From positions 1-64,000 of the forward strand of contig CP182107.1 of NCBI GenBank assembly GCA_051122655.1: a stretch of DNA of 64,000 nucleotides, read 5' to 3'. Positions 18,516-27,105 of this stretch are shown piece after piece. The notes under the pieces are model-generated. The model was not told the origin of the DNA, ran no database searches, and saw only the letters and a list, made by a program, of their open reading frames with translations. The stretch is from Pasteurella sp030783905 (GTDB taxonomy: Bacteria > Pseudomonadota > Gammaproteobacteria > Enterobacterales > Pasteurellaceae). The position numbers and the translations under genes were made by a program. Positions within the stretch are counted from its first letter, which is position 1; each line of letters begins with the position of its first letter.

Positions 18516-19304
18516 GTGGCAAGACGAAATTATGCTGGTCGTAGCAGTAGAAAGAAAAAGAAAGGAACAAGCAAAATTGCCTTATTAGCATTAGTGGCGG
18601 TTATCCTTGTGATTTTTCTGTCCGTATTAATGTTAATTAAAGAGAAAACACCGAAGGAGATTGTGGCACTGCCTAAAAAAGATGAGCAGTCAGCGAAAAG
18701 CGTGTTACCCAATCGGCCTGAGGAAGTATGGAGCTATATCCAAGCGTTAGAAACACGTACGGTGCCGGTGACGGATGATCCAAAAATTTTAGATAAAAAT
18801 ATGCGTTTGACAGAAGAACAACGCAAGATTTTGTTAGCAATGGAACAAGAACAAAAAGCAGCAGAGCAAGCTCGGTTGCAGCAAGAGGAAGCGCGTAAAG
18901 CGGAGGAGAATAGAAAAGAAACTATCACAACCGCTCTCAAAACGAATGACACGAAAAATGATCGCGCACAGACCGTAAATAAACCGCAGACCACGCCTGT
19001 GGTTGACACTAAAAAAGTTGAACCGGTCAAAGAGGTGGTGAAAGTGGAAGCACCGAAAAAAGTCGAGGTTGTCAATGCGGTAGCAAGCGAGAAAAAATAT
19101 GGTTTACAGTGTGGTGCCTTTAAAAATAGGGTTCAAGCAGAAAACTTGCAGGCACGTTTGGTCATGTTGGGTCTTAATGCGCGGGTGAATTCAAACCAAG
19201 ATTGGAACCGCGTCGTGGTTGGGCCGGTGGGAGATCGTTCTTCTACCTTGAAAGCACAAGAGAAGGCCAAAGCAGTAACACAATGTGTGCTGATTGGTAT
19301 GTGA
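18516..19304 (+). CDS. ftsN: Cell division protein FtsN-like (SPOR domain)
   Basis: A 262-aa bitopic protein. It has a short Arg/Lys-rich cytoplasmic tail (MARRNYAGRSSRKKKK), one transmembrane helix (about 21-42), a low-complexity periplasmic stretch rich in Lys, Glu and Gln, and a C-terminal SPOR domain (about 190-262) that binds denuded septal peptidoglycan. It starts with GTG. Position after priA matches ftsN of gammaproteobacteria (priA-cytR-ftsN region in E. coli, cytR absent here). FtsN activates septal synthesis. Confidence 0.9.
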   Translation: MARRNYAGRSSRKKKKGTSKIALLALVAVILVIFLSVLMLIKEKTPKEIVALPKKDEQSAKSVLPNRPEEVWSYIQALETRTVPVTDDPKILDKNMRLTEEQRKILLAMEQEQKAAEQARLQQEEARKAEENRKETITTALKTNDTKNDRAQTVNKPQTTPVVDTKKVEPVKEVVKVEAPKKVEVVNAVASEKKYGLQCGAFKNRVQAENLQARLVMLGLNARVNSNQDWNRVVVGPVGDRSSTLKAQEKAKAVTQCVLIGM

Positions 19305-19321
19305 CCTATCTGTAATCACCT

Positions 19322-19352
19322 AAAAAAACGTGGGATCCTCCCATGTTTTTTT
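19322..19352 (+). terminator. Rho-independent terminator after ftsN
   Basis: Stem AAAAAAACGTGGGA / TCCCATGTTTTTTT (19322-19335, 19339-19352) with one G-U pair and a 3-nt loop, followed by further T-rich sequence. Confidence 0.85.
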
Positions 19353-19362
19353 ATTTTTACAC

Positions 19363-19405
19363 TTGCTTAAATATCAAAAAGTCTTAGAATGAACGATCGT
19401 TCATT
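19363..19405 (+). promoter_or_regulatory. Efflux operon promoter with TetR-type operator
   Basis: A perfect 18-bp palindrome AATGAACGATCGTTCATT (19388-19405) overlaps a plausible promoter, TTGCTT (19363-19368), 16 nt, TAGAAT (19385-19390). It lies 57 nt upstream of the TetR-family gene. The overlap with the -10 element predicts autorepression by the adjacent regulator. Confidence 0.7.
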
Positions 19406-19462
19406 TCAGGGAGCGTTGATTTCTTTCTGACTTTTTATTTCATTTACTTAATTGAATTTATT

Positions 19463-20026
19463 ATGCGTCAATCTGATATAGACATGACTGAGCATATTTT
19501 TATAGCAATCGATCACCTGATGGCGAAAGAGGGATTACATAATCTGTCTATGCATAAAATTGCAAAGGCCGCCAAGATTTCACCTGGGACAATTTATATT
19601 TATTTTAAGTGTAAAGAAGCGTTGCTAGAACAATTTGCTCAACAAGTATTTACACGTTTTCAGCGTGCATTAGAGAAACATCATGACAGTAGTCAGACGT
19701 TTTTTGAACAATATCGTCAAATGTGGTGGAATATTTGGTACTTTTTGTTGGAAAACCCCAATATTCTGTTAAATATGCATCAATATCAATCCCTGCCGGG
19801 TTTTGATAAGGTGATTAAAGCATGGGATCGTAGTCACTGGACACTGTTTTGTGAAAGAGCCCAACAAGCTGGTGAGATAGGTGATTTACCCTCGAACATT
19901 CTTTTTGCACTTGGGTTAGAAAGTGCAATAAAACTTGCTTGGAAACAAATTTACTTTAAGGAAACGTTCTCTGTTGAGTTATTGGAATCTGTGATTCAGC
20001 GGACATGGCGAGCGATTCAGAAATAA
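19463..20026 (+). CDS. TetR/AcrR family repressor of the efflux operon
   Basis: A 187-aa protein with an N-terminal TetR HTH (NLSMHKIAKAAKISPGTIYIYFKCKEAL) and an aromatic-rich alpha-helical ligand domain (MWWNIWYFL). It is the first gene of an operon with an RND adaptor and pump, and a perfect palindrome overlaps its promoter. It therefore most likely represses itself and the pump until a ligand binds. It resembles the acrR-acrA-acrB arrangement of Haemophilus influenzae. Confidence 0.85.
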   Translation: MRQSDIDMTEHIFIAIDHLMAKEGLHNLSMHKIAKAAKISPGTIYIYFKCKEALLEQFAQQVFTRFQRALEKHHDSSQTFFEQYRQMWWNIWYFLLENPNILLNMHQYQSLPGFDKVIKAWDRSHWTLFCERAQQAGEIGDLPSNILFALGLESAIKLAWKQIYFKETFSVELLESVIQRTWRAIQK

Positions 20027-20055
20027 TTTATTTTTTAATTTTATGGAGTTTTTGT

Positions 20056-21267
20056 ATGAGTGCGACTCAAGCAAATCAACCAAAACGATCTCATTCGATT
20101 GCCATGAAAATCATTCTCGGCATTATTGTTTTACTTTTTGCGGGTGTCATCGTTTTTAACGTGATCAAAGGAAAAATGATTGAGAAATTTATTGCCGGGG
20201 CGGGCGAAAAAATTTATCCCGTGACAGCAATGACGATTCAACCGCAACAATGGACGCCCGTTATTGAAACCACAGGCATTGTGCGCCCAAATCAAGGGGC
20301 GATGTTAAGTGCACAGATCTCGGGCACTGTTCAACAAGTACTCGTGCAGTCTGGTCAACGCGTGAAAAAAGGCACGGTATTAGTGGTGTTAGATAGTTCT
20401 GTAGAACAAGCCAGTTTGAAAGCGTCGTTAGCACAGCTTGCCTCTGTTAAAGCGACTTATCAGCGTTATTTGAGTTTGTATAAAACCAAAAGTGTATCAC
20501 AACAAGAACTTGATAATGCGAAATCTGCCTATGAGGCATTAGAAGCAAATATTGCCGCCTCAAAAGCGGGGATTGCACGTCGTCAAATTGTGGCGCCGTT
20601 TGATGGACAAACGGGGATTGTGAAAGTCAATGTGGGGCAATATGTGAATCCCGGAATGGAAATTGTGCGCGTTGAAGATACGAGTAGCATGAAAATTGAT
20701 TTTGCTCTTTCACAAACCGAATTAGAGCATTTACATGTTGGGCAGAAAGTGACCGCAATAGCGGATGCGCGCAGTGGCGAAACCTTTGCTGCTAAGGTTA
20801 CCGCGATTGAGCCGGCGATCAGCGCGATGACGGGACTAATTGATGTTCAAGCGACATTTGAACCAGAAGATGGTCGGAAACTGCTTTCTGGTATGTTTAC
20901 CCGACTACGCGTGGCTTTACCAACAAAATATGATCAGGTTGTGGTGCCACAAGTGGCCATTAGCTACAACATGTATGGTGAAATTGCCTATATCTTGACC
21001 GCACTTTCTGCGGAAGAACGTGAGACTTTAATGGCGCGTAAAGATTTTGACCCAGAAAAAATTGAGCAAGCTTATCGGGTGAAACAGGTGACGGTGTTTA
21101 CACAAGATCGCCAAGGCATTTATGCTCAGTTAAAAGGCGAGGAAATTAAACCGGGTGATAAGATTGTGACAGGTGGACAGCAAAATTTAACCAATGGCAG
21201 TCTGGTACTTGTCGCGGATAAAGCTGGGGTAGGAACCATGCAACCTGCTGTCAAAAATAATCTGTAA
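20056..21267 (+). CDS. RND efflux periplasmic adaptor subunit
   Basis: A 403-aa membrane-fusion protein. It has an N-terminal membrane anchor (about 17-36), then lipoyl and alpha-hairpin regions (AQISGTVQQVLVQSGQRVKKG..., YLSLYKTKSVSQQELDNAKSAYEALEAN split by the hairpin), a returning lipoyl half (RRQIVAPFDGQTGIV) and beta-barrel and membrane-proximal domains. It links the inner-membrane RND pump to an outer-membrane TolC-type channel, which is not encoded in this operon. The start at MSATQANQ has a GGAG ribosome-binding site; a longer frame overlapping the repressor gene was rejected. Confidence 0.9.
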   Translation: MSATQANQPKRSHSIAMKIILGIIVLLFAGVIVFNVIKGKMIEKFIAGAGEKIYPVTAMTIQPQQWTPVIETTGIVRPNQGAMLSAQISGTVQQVLVQSGQRVKKGTVLVVLDSSVEQASLKASLAQLASVKATYQRYLSLYKTKSVSQQELDNAKSAYEALEANIAASKAGIARRQIVAPFDGQTGIVKVNVGQYVNPGMEIVRVEDTSSMKIDFALSQTELEHLHVGQKVTAIADARSGETFAAKVTAIEPAISAMTGLIDVQATFEPEDGRKLLSGMFTRLRVALPTKYDQVVVPQVAISYNMYGEIAYILTALSAEERETLMARKDFDPEKIEQAYRVKQVTVFTQDRQGIYAQLKGEEIKPGDKIVTGGQQNLTNGSLVLVADKAGVGTMQPAVKNNL

Positions 21268-21293
21268 AGTGCGGTTCTAAGAGGAAAAATTGA

Positions 21294-21737
21294 ATGAATT
21301 ACACTTTATTATTACAACAACTTGAACATATTCTCGCGCCTGAAACGTACATGATTTCAAGAATGGCCAACACCTCGGCTTTTTTATATGAGCACATGCC
21401 CGATTTAAACTGGGTTGGTTTCTACCTTGTTAAAGACGGTGTTTTAAAAGTCGGTCCATTCCAAGGTAAAGTCGCGTGTTCTGACATCGGCTTCGGAAAG
21501 GGGGTATGTGGCTATACTTGGCAAACGGGCAAAACAACGGTAGTAGAGGATGTGCATCAATTTGATGGTCATATTGCTTGTGATAGTGCATCACAATCAG
21601 AAGTAGTCGTGCCTATTTTTCAAAGGGAAGAGATGATTGCTGAATTAGATGTGGATTCACCTCGTCTCGCTCGTTTTTCCGCAGAAGATGTGGCCTTTCT
21701 AGAAAAATGTGCGGCACTGACCTGTGTTAAGGAATAG
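21294..21737 (+). CDS. msrC: Free methionine-(R)-sulfoxide reductase (GAF domain)
   Basis: A 147-aa single-GAF protein with the fRMsr pattern: GPFQGKVAC, GKGVCGYTW and GHIACDSASQSEVVVP, which supply the three conserved cysteines. The enzyme reduces free methionine-R-sulfoxide in the cytosol using thioredoxin-type reductants. It is inserted between the adaptor and pump genes of the efflux operon, with 26- and 9-nt gaps, so it is cotranscribed with them. This suggests that oxidative-stress repair and efflux are induced together, which is inference. Confidence 0.9.
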   Translation: MNYTLLLQQLEHILAPETYMISRMANTSAFLYEHMPDLNWVGFYLVKDGVLKVGPFQGKVACSDIGFGKGVCGYTWQTGKTTVVEDVHQFDGHIACDSASQSEVVVPIFQREEMIAELDVDSPRLARFSAEDVAFLEKCAALTCVKE

Positions 21738-21746
21738 GAAATTACC

Positions 21747-24700
21747 ATGCGATTTACCGATATTTTTATTCGACGCCCTGTTTTGGCGGTCTCTATTAGC
21801 TTGTTGATCATTATTTTAGGATTACAAGCGATTGCGAAATTAGCCGTGCGTGAATATCCCAAAATGACCACAACGGTGATTAATGTCTCGACGGTTTATC
21901 CAGGGGCTGATGCAAGTCTTATCCAAGCATTTATTACCTCAAAACTGGAAGAAGCCGTTGCACAAGCCGATAACATCGATTATTTATCGTCAAAAAGTAG
22001 CCCAAATAGCTCGTTAATTACGATTAAAATGAAGTTAAATACCGATCCAAATGGGGCGTTAGCGGATGTGTTAGCCAAAGTAAATTCGGTTCGTTCGCAA
22101 TTACCTCGTGGTATTGATGACCCTGTAATCACCTCCTCTACTGGGGGAACGGGGATGATGTACATTCAGTTTAGCTCTAATAAATTGGATGCCAGTCAGG
22201 TGACGGACTACATTGAACGTGTAATTAAACCACAATTCTTTACTGTTGAAGGGGTAGCGGAAGTACAAATCTTTGGTGCGTCGGATTATGCGTTACGCAT
22301 TTGGCTCGATCCAGCCAAAATGGCTGCTCAGCATTTATCTGCGATGGCGGTTAGAAGCGCCTTATCTTCAAATAACGTACAAACCGCGGCGGGGAATGAT
22401 AACGGCTTTTATGTGACCTATAAAAATAAAGTAGAAACCACCACCAAATCGGTAGAAGAGTTAGGGAATCTGATTATTTCTTCAAAAGGCGATAAATTAG
22501 TGCGTTTACGCGATATTGCTGATGTGGAATTAAATAAATCTAGCGATAGTTCAAGAGCGGTGGCAAATGGCTTTGAATCTGTCGTGTTAGCCATTAACCC
22601 GACTTCTTCTGCCAACCCACTGGTTGTGGCGGAAAATGTACGTCCATTATATGAGCAAATTAAACGCAATTTGCCAGACAGTATGCAAGCCGAAATTTTG
22701 TATGACACAACCATCGCGATTAATAGTTCAATTGATGAAGTGATTAAAACGATTTTAGAAGCCACGATCATTGTCTTAGTGGTGATCACATTATTTATTG
22801 GTTCATTACGGGCTATCCTGATTCCGATCATTACTATTCCCATTTCATTAATTGGGGTCATTATGCTACTGCAAGCATTTGATTTTTCGATTAATTTAAT
22901 GACTCTGCTAGCGTTGATTTTGGCTATTGGCTTGGTCGTAGATGATGCGATTGTGGTACTGGAGAATGTGGATCGCCATATTAAATTAGGTGAAACACCT
23001 TTCCGTGCTGCCATTATTGGTACACGTGAAATTGCAGTCCCCGTGATTTCGATGACGATTGCTCTTATGGCAGTGTATTCCCCAATGGCATTAATGGATG
23101 GGATCACGGGTTCTTTATTTAAAGAGTTTGCCTTAACTTTAGCAGGGGCGGTCTTTATTTCTGGGATTGTGGCGTTAACACTTTCACCGATGATGAGCAG
23201 TAAGTTACTTAAACCACATAGTGATCCAAGTAAATTAGAAAAATGCATCGAGAAAATGTTAACTACCATTAATCATGGCTATAACTATGCTTTAAATCTG
23301 GTGATGGCAAGCCGTCGTTGTATGTTGGCTTTTGCGGTTGTCATTTTTGCCACCTTGCCTTTCTTGTTTAATGGTCTCGCGAGTGAATTAACCCCTGCAG
23401 AAGATAAAGGGGCATTCATGGTGATTGGTCGTGCGCCTTCTAATGTCAATGTCGATTACGTGCAAGAAGCAATGCGTGATTACGAACGGATTTTAAAAGA
23501 CACGCCTGAAGTGGATTTTTCAATGGTCATTTCGGGTGCAATGGGCAGCAACCAATCATTTAGCGTGGTGACCTTAAAAGATTGGAAAGCGCGCTCACGT
23601 AATCAAGCCGAGATTTTAGCGGAGTTAAATAAAAAAGCCGCACATATTCCAGAAGTTGCATTGACCGGCTTTAATTTCCCAGAAATTAATACCGGGGAAC
23701 AAGGTCCACCGATCGGCTTTGTGATCAGTACTGCCAGTGACTATAAAGAGTTAGCTCATGTTGCGGAAAACTTCTTGCAGGAAATGAAAAAATCCGGTCA
23801 CTTTGTTTATACTGCATTGGATCTGAAGTTTGATACCGCACAGATGCGGATTAAAGTGGATAAAGAAAAAGCCGGTACTTATGGTGTCACTATGCAACAA
23901 ATTAGTGCGACCCTCGGCAGTTTCTTGTCTGCGGCAACGATTGAGCGTGTGGACATTGATGGGCGTGCCTACCGGATTATCATGCAAGTGAAACGGGGCG
24001 AGCGTTTATCCCCAGAAAGTTTAAACAACTATTATGTGACAGCAAGTAACGGCAAATCGGTACCATTAAGCAGTTTCTTAACTATGACGTTAGAATCACA
24101 ACCGACCTCTTTACCACGTTTCAGTCAGCTGAATTCAGCCGTCATTAGTGCCGTACCGTTGCCGACTAAAAGTACAGGGGACGCGATTGAGTGGTTGAAA
24201 GTCGCTGCGCAAGAGCATTTGCCACAAGGCTATAATTATGACTTTACTGGTGAAGCGCGTCAGTTGGTCCAAGAAGGTAATGCTTTAGCGGTGACCTTTG
24301 TATTAGCTGTTATCATTATTTTCTTAGTTTTAGCGATTCAATTTGAGTCAATTCGTGATCCATTAGTCATCATGATTTCGGTGCCACTGGCAGTGAGTGG
24401 GGCGCTATTAATGCTCAATTTCTTAGGTTTCTTCCGTATCCCAGGAACCAGTCTGAATATTTACTCACAGGTGGGTTTGATTACGCTAGTTGGCTTAATA
24501 ACCAAACACGGGATTTTAATGTGTGAAGTTGCAAAAGAAGAACAACTGCATCACGGCAAAAATCGTATTGAAGCGATTACTGAAGCGGCCAAAGTGCGTT
24601 TACGTCCGATTTTAATGACTACCGCAGCGATGATTGCAGGTCTTATCCCGCTCTTATATGCGTCTGGGGCAGGGGCCGTATCGCGCTTTAGTATTGGGAT

Positions 24701-24845
24701 TGTGATTGTTTCAGGTCTAGCTATTGGAACATTATTCACCTTATTTGTGTTGCCCGTGATTTATAGCTACATTGCGACGGAACACAAACCTTTACCGGAA
24801 TTTGATGAAAGCATAAAACCGTTAACGGATAACAGTTCACATTAA
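21747..24845 (+). CDS. RND multidrug efflux permease (AcrB/HAE1 type)
   Basis: A 1032-aa inner-membrane proton antiporter with the RND duplication. Each half carries a large periplasmic porter/docking region between TM1 and TM2 and six TM helices. Recognisable elements are the N-terminal MRFTDIFIRRPVLAV, TM4 GLVVDDAIVVLENVDRH with the proton-relay Asp pair, and the second-half TM block (VIIIFLVLAIQFESIRDPLVIM). Length fits AcrB/MexB/MdtC relatives. It is the last gene of the TetR-controlled operon and ends at a strong bidirectional terminator. Confidence 0.93.
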   Translation: MRFTDIFIRRPVLAVSISLLIIILGLQAIAKLAVREYPKMTTTVINVSTVYPGADASLIQAFITSKLEEAVAQADNIDYLSSKSSPNSSLITIKMKLNTDPNGALADVLAKVNSVRSQLPRGIDDPVITSSTGGTGMMYIQFSSNKLDASQVTDYIERVIKPQFFTVEGVAEVQIFGASDYALRIWLDPAKMAAQHLSAMAVRSALSSNNVQTAAGNDNGFYVTYKNKVETTTKSVEELGNLIISSKGDKLVRLRDIADVELNKSSDSSRAVANGFESVVLAINPTSSANPLVVAENVRPLYEQIKRNLPDSMQAEILYDTTIAINSSIDEVIKTILEATIIVLVVITLFIGSLRAILIPIITIPISLIGVIMLLQAFDFSINLMTLLALILAIGLVVDDAIVVLENVDRHIKLGETPFRAAIIGTREIAVPVISMTIALMAVYSPMALMDGITGSLFKEFALTLAGAVFISGIVALTLSPMMSSKLLKPHSDPSKLEKCIEKMLTTINHGYNYALNLVMASRRCMLAFAVVIFATLPFLFNGLASELTPAEDKGAFMVIGRAPSNVNVDYVQEAMRDYERILKDTPEVDFSMVISGAMGSNQSFSVVTLKDWKARSRNQAEILAELNKKAAHIPEVALTGFNFPEINTGEQGPPIGFVISTASDYKELAHVAENFLQEMKKSGHFVYTALDLKFDTAQMRIKVDKEKAGTYGVTMQQISATLGSFLSAATIERVDIDGRAYRIIMQVKRGERLSPESLNNYYVTASNGKSVPLSSFLTMTLESQPTSLPRFSQLNSAVISAVPLPTKSTGDAIEWLKVAAQEHLPQGYNYDFTGEARQLVQEGNALAVTFVLAVIIIFLVLAIQFESIRDPLVIMISVPLAVSGALLMLNFLGFFRIPGTSLNIYSQVGLITLVGLITKHGILMCEVAKEEQLHHGKNRIEAITEAAKVRLRPILMTTAAMIAGLIPLLYASGAGAVSRFSIGIVIVSGLAIGTLFTLFVLPVIYSYIATEHKPLPEFDESIKPLTDNSSH

Positions 24846-24855
24846 TTTCAAGCAT

Positions 24856-24888
24856 AAAAAATACCGCACAAAAGTGCGGTATTTTTTT
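24856..24888. terminator. Bidirectional terminator containing an uptake sequence
   Basis: A 14-bp stem AAAAAATACCGCAC / GTGCGGTATTTTTT (24856-24869, 24874-24887) with an AAAA loop. It contains AAAGTGCGGT at the loop/right arm. It lies between the converging pump gene and the PerM-like gene and has T tracts in both directions. Confidence 0.88.
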
Positions 24889-24909
24889 CTGTCTTTTTTC
24901 ATTCATTCG

Positions 24910-25974
24910 TCAAAGGGGATTTTGTTCTGTTGATGGCCACGCGTTCACAACGGCTTTAACTAAAGTCGCGAGGGGAATTGCGAAGAAAACACCCCAAAAT
25001 CCCCATAAACCACCAAAAATTAATACGGCAATAATGATGATTAATGGATGTAAATTAACGGCTTCTGAAAACAGGAAGGGGACTAATAAGTTACCATCTA
25101 AAATCTGACTGATGACATAAGCACTAATCAGGTACCAAAAAGTTGGACTGATCCCAAATTGGGCGACAGCAACGAGTGCAATCGGAATGGTGACCAACAC
25201 CGCACCAATATAGGGGACGAGTACGGATAAGCCGACTGCAACGGCTAACAGTAATGAGTAATTTAAGTTAAAGAAGACAAAAATTGCATAAGTCACCGCA
25301 GTCACAATAATAATTTCAAATAATTTACCACGGATATAATTGGCAATTTGTTGTTGCATTTCTTGCCAAACACTGGAGGCAAGGGTACGGTTACGTGGAA
25401 GAAAACGGCTCACGCCATCCATTAATTCTGTTTTATCTTTTAATAAAAAGAACACCATTAACGGCACAAGAAACATATAGATCCCTAATGTTACAAGGCT
25501 TAATAGTGAGGTGAGTGAGAATTTTAACGCTGATTCACCCAAACCGAGAATTTTGGCTCGGACGGTATTTAATACGGAATCAATCGTTTGGTAATCGACT
25601 AATTCGGGGTAATGCTCAGGCAGAGAAAGTAGCCACTCATTGAGCGTATTGAACATATGTGGCAAGTCGGTTAATAAATTTAAAGTTTGGTTCCATAAGG
25701 TTGGAATGAACACCAACACCATAATCAGAATAATCCCTAAAAAGCCACCAAAAACAATGCCGGTAGCCAGTAAGCGTGGAAATTTGAGTCGTTCAGTAAG
25801 AAAACGGATGGGCCATTCCAATAAATAGGCTAACACAATAGCAATCAGGAGCGGGGCAATGAGGCTGCTAAAAAAATAAATGGATATAAAACCAAAGAGT
25901 AAGATGGCAAACAACCCCATTGCTTGTGGGTCACTGAAACGGTTGTTATACCAGTTTTTCAACATTTCGATCAT
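24910..25974 (-). CDS. PerM/AI-2E family transporter
   Basis: A 354-aa polytopic membrane protein with about eight hydrophobic segments. It has the N-terminal LFGFISIYFFSSLIAPLLIAIVLAYLLEW split across two helices, an amphipathic central domain, and the C-terminal signature GAVLVTIPIALVA plus GGLWGFWGVFFAIPLATLVKA in the last third. The family includes TqsA/PerM exporters and Na+/H+ antiporter-like proteins; the substrate here is unknown. It stands alone between the efflux operon and arsC. Confidence 0.8.
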   Translation of the reverse strand: MIEMLKNWYNNRFSDPQAMGLFAILLFGFISIYFFSSLIAPLLIAIVLAYLLEWPIRFLTERLKFPRLLATGIVFGGFLGIILIMVLVFIPTLWNQTLNLLTDLPHMFNTLNEWLLSLPEHYPELVDYQTIDSVLNTVRAKILGLGESALKFSLTSLLSLVTLGIYMFLVPLMVFFLLKDKTELMDGVSRFLPRNRTLASSVWQEMQQQIANYIRGKLFEIIIVTAVTYAIFVFFNLNYSLLLAVAVGLSVLVPYIGAVLVTIPIALVAVAQFGISPTFWYLISAYVISQILDGNLLVPFLFSEAVNLHPLIIIIAVLIFGGLWGFWGVFFAIPLATLVKAVVNAWPSTEQNPL

Positions 25975-26053
25975 AAGATATCCTTCATTTAAGCATTTTG
26001 AGCGATTATAAGGTAAAATCTAATAAGATCATATTATTAAGCGAGGAAATTCT

Positions 26054-26404
26054 ATGAGCGTGACTATTTATCATAATCCACGTTGTTCTAAAAGCCGTGA
26101 GACACTAGCATTACTTGAAGCGAAGCAATATCAACCGAACGTGGTGCTGTATTTAGAACACCCCTTCTCTGCCTCACAATTACAGCAGATTGCGCAAAAA
26201 TTAGGTGTCACCAGTTTTCGAGACATGATGCGCACTAAAGATGAACTTTATCATAATTTGGGGTTAGATAAACCAGAAGTGAGTGAACAGCAATTACTCG
26301 AGGCGCTCGTCGTACACGGTAGTTTATTGGAACGGCCGATCGTCATTCATGGTGAAAAAGCAAAAATTGGTCGCCCGCCTGAATCGGTACTTGAGATTTT
26401 GTAA
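26054..26404 (+). CDS. arsC: Glutaredoxin-dependent arsenate reductase ArsC
   Basis: A 116-aa ArsC/Spx-fold protein. The catalytic Cys is in YHNPRCSKSRETL (Cys12), with the family motifs LLERPIVI and IGRPPESVLEIL giving the oxyanion-binding Arg residues. It reduces arsenate to arsenite using glutathione and glutaredoxin. No ars efflux pump or ArsR gene is nearby, so it may be a housekeeping paralogue rather than part of a resistance operon. The arfA promoter lies in its last codons. Confidence 0.88.
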   Translation: MSVTIYHNPRCSKSRETLALLEAKQYQPNVVLYLEHPFSASQLQQIAQKLGVTSFRDMMRTKDELYHNLGLDKPEVSEQQLLEALVVHGSLLERPIVIHGEKAKIGRPPESVLEIL

Positions 26405-26418
26405 TTTCGTTTTATAAT
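26391..26418 (+). promoter_or_regulatory. Putative arfA promoter inside the arsC 3' end
   Basis: TTGAGA (26391-26396), 16 nt, TATAAT (26413-26418). The transcript would begin around 26425, inside the small stem-loop that follows arsC. Confidence 0.55.
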
Positions 26419-26421
26419 GAC

Positions 26422-26454
26422 GCCCGTTTGTTTACTACAAATGGGCTATTTTTT
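26422..26454 (+). terminator. Terminator after arsC
   Basis: Stem GCCCGTTTGT / ACAAATGGGC (26422-26431, 26437-26446) with one G-U pair and loop TTACT, followed by TATTTTTTA. It separates arsC from arfA. Confidence 0.7.
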
Positions 26455-26476
26455 ATCACAACCTATGAGGAAAAAG

Positions 26477-26758
26477 ATGACTAAGAAGCAAAAACAGTCA
26501 CTCAGTGCACAACCTTACCAGCACTGCCGTGGCATCATTCGCGATAATGCGATTTGTGCATTATTACATGATCCGTTATTCCGTCAGCGTATTGAGAAAA
26601 AACGGAAAGGAAAAGGCAGTTATCAACGTAAAGCCAAACACGCAGGGAAATATATCGAAAAGCCCGATTATAAAATTTTTGATTTGAAAGATTTTATAAT
26701 CGGGTTTTTCTTAACTAGGTTTTACAACAATGCAACTCATTTAAACTCAGCGAGGTAA
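26477..26758 (+). CDS. arfA: Alternative ribosome-rescue factor ArfA
   Basis: ArfA recruits RF2 to ribosomes stalled on nonstop mRNA, as backup to tmRNA. The 93-aa frame begins MTKKQKQSLSAQPYQHCRGIIRDNA and has the conserved core CALLHDPLFRQRIEKKRKGKGSYQRK split over two segments. A 24-bp hairpin (26657-26710) lies within the reading frame after about codon 60. In known arfA genes such a hairpin causes RNase III cleavage or early termination, so the active protein comes from a nonstop transcript while the full-length form, here ending in a hydrophobic IIGFF-containing tail, is degraded. The AGGAAAAAG site fixes the start. Confidence 0.93.
   Translation: MTKKQKQSLSAQPYQHCRGIIRDNAICALLHDPLFRQRIEKKRKGKGSYQRKAKHAGKYIEKPDYKIFDLKDFIIGFFLTRFYNNATHLNSAR
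26657..26710 (+). promoter_or_regulatory. Self-regulatory hairpin inside arfA
   Basis: Arms 26657-26680 and 26687-26710 pair over 24 positions, with a perfect 14-bp core CCCGATTATAAAAT / ATTTTATAATCGGG, two G-U pairs and a 6-nt loop, ending in a T5 run. It is predicted to be cut by RNase III or to act as an intragenic terminator, producing the nonstop arfA mRNA. Confidence 0.85.
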
Positions 26759-26762
26759 ATTT

Positions 26763-27056
26763 ATGACTGTGCAAACGGAAGTCCTTTTTAGTAATAATTG
26801 GAATGTGAGAATCAGTGATCCCGGCGAGGAAGGGGCACATAGCCACTTTTTTGAAACTATCTATATCACCTTAGTTGCCCATATTAATGGCTCGAATATT
26901 GCTTATGAATTTACAAGAAAAGTGGAAGATCAAGTCAAAATTAACCGCACGTTTACCGATTTAACTGAACTTTTCAAATTCCTTGGTGATTATCTCGACC
27001 CAGTGAGTATGGGATTTTTGGGGATTAAAATTGGCAATTTAGGTGTACAAGCCTAA
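26763..27056 (+). CDS. DUF5377-like conserved Pasteurellaceae protein
   Basis: A 97-aa soluble protein with no signal peptide or membrane segment, mixed alpha/beta in appearance (TEVLFSNNWNVRISDPGEEG..., ending GIKIGNLGVQA). It resembles a small conserved family of Pasteurellaceae encoded beside arfA and arsC (I recall it as DUF5377), with no known function. It starts 4 nt after the full-length arfA stop, so it can be read only from transcripts that pass the arfA hairpin. A strong terminator follows. Confidence 0.6.
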   Translation: MTVQTEVLFSNNWNVRISDPGEEGAHSHFFETIYITLVAHINGSNIAYEFTRKVEDQVKINRTFTDLTELFKFLGDYLDPVSMGFLGIKIGNLGVQA

Positions 27057-27065
27057 ATACAGTAT

Positions 27066-27095
27066 AAAAAACGCAATCGTAGGATTGCGTTTTTT
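27066..27095. terminator. Bidirectional terminator
   Basis: A 13-bp stem AAAAAACGCAATC / GATTGCGTTTTTT (27066-27078, 27083-27095) with a 4-nt loop. It separates the DUF5377-like gene from convergent argH. Confidence 0.9.
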
Positions 27096-27105
27096 GTTGC
27101 TTGGA

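Noticed and set aside
26054..26404. Arsenic resistance operon
   Set aside because: Only arsC is present; there is no ArsB/ACR3 pump, ArsA or ArsR nearby.
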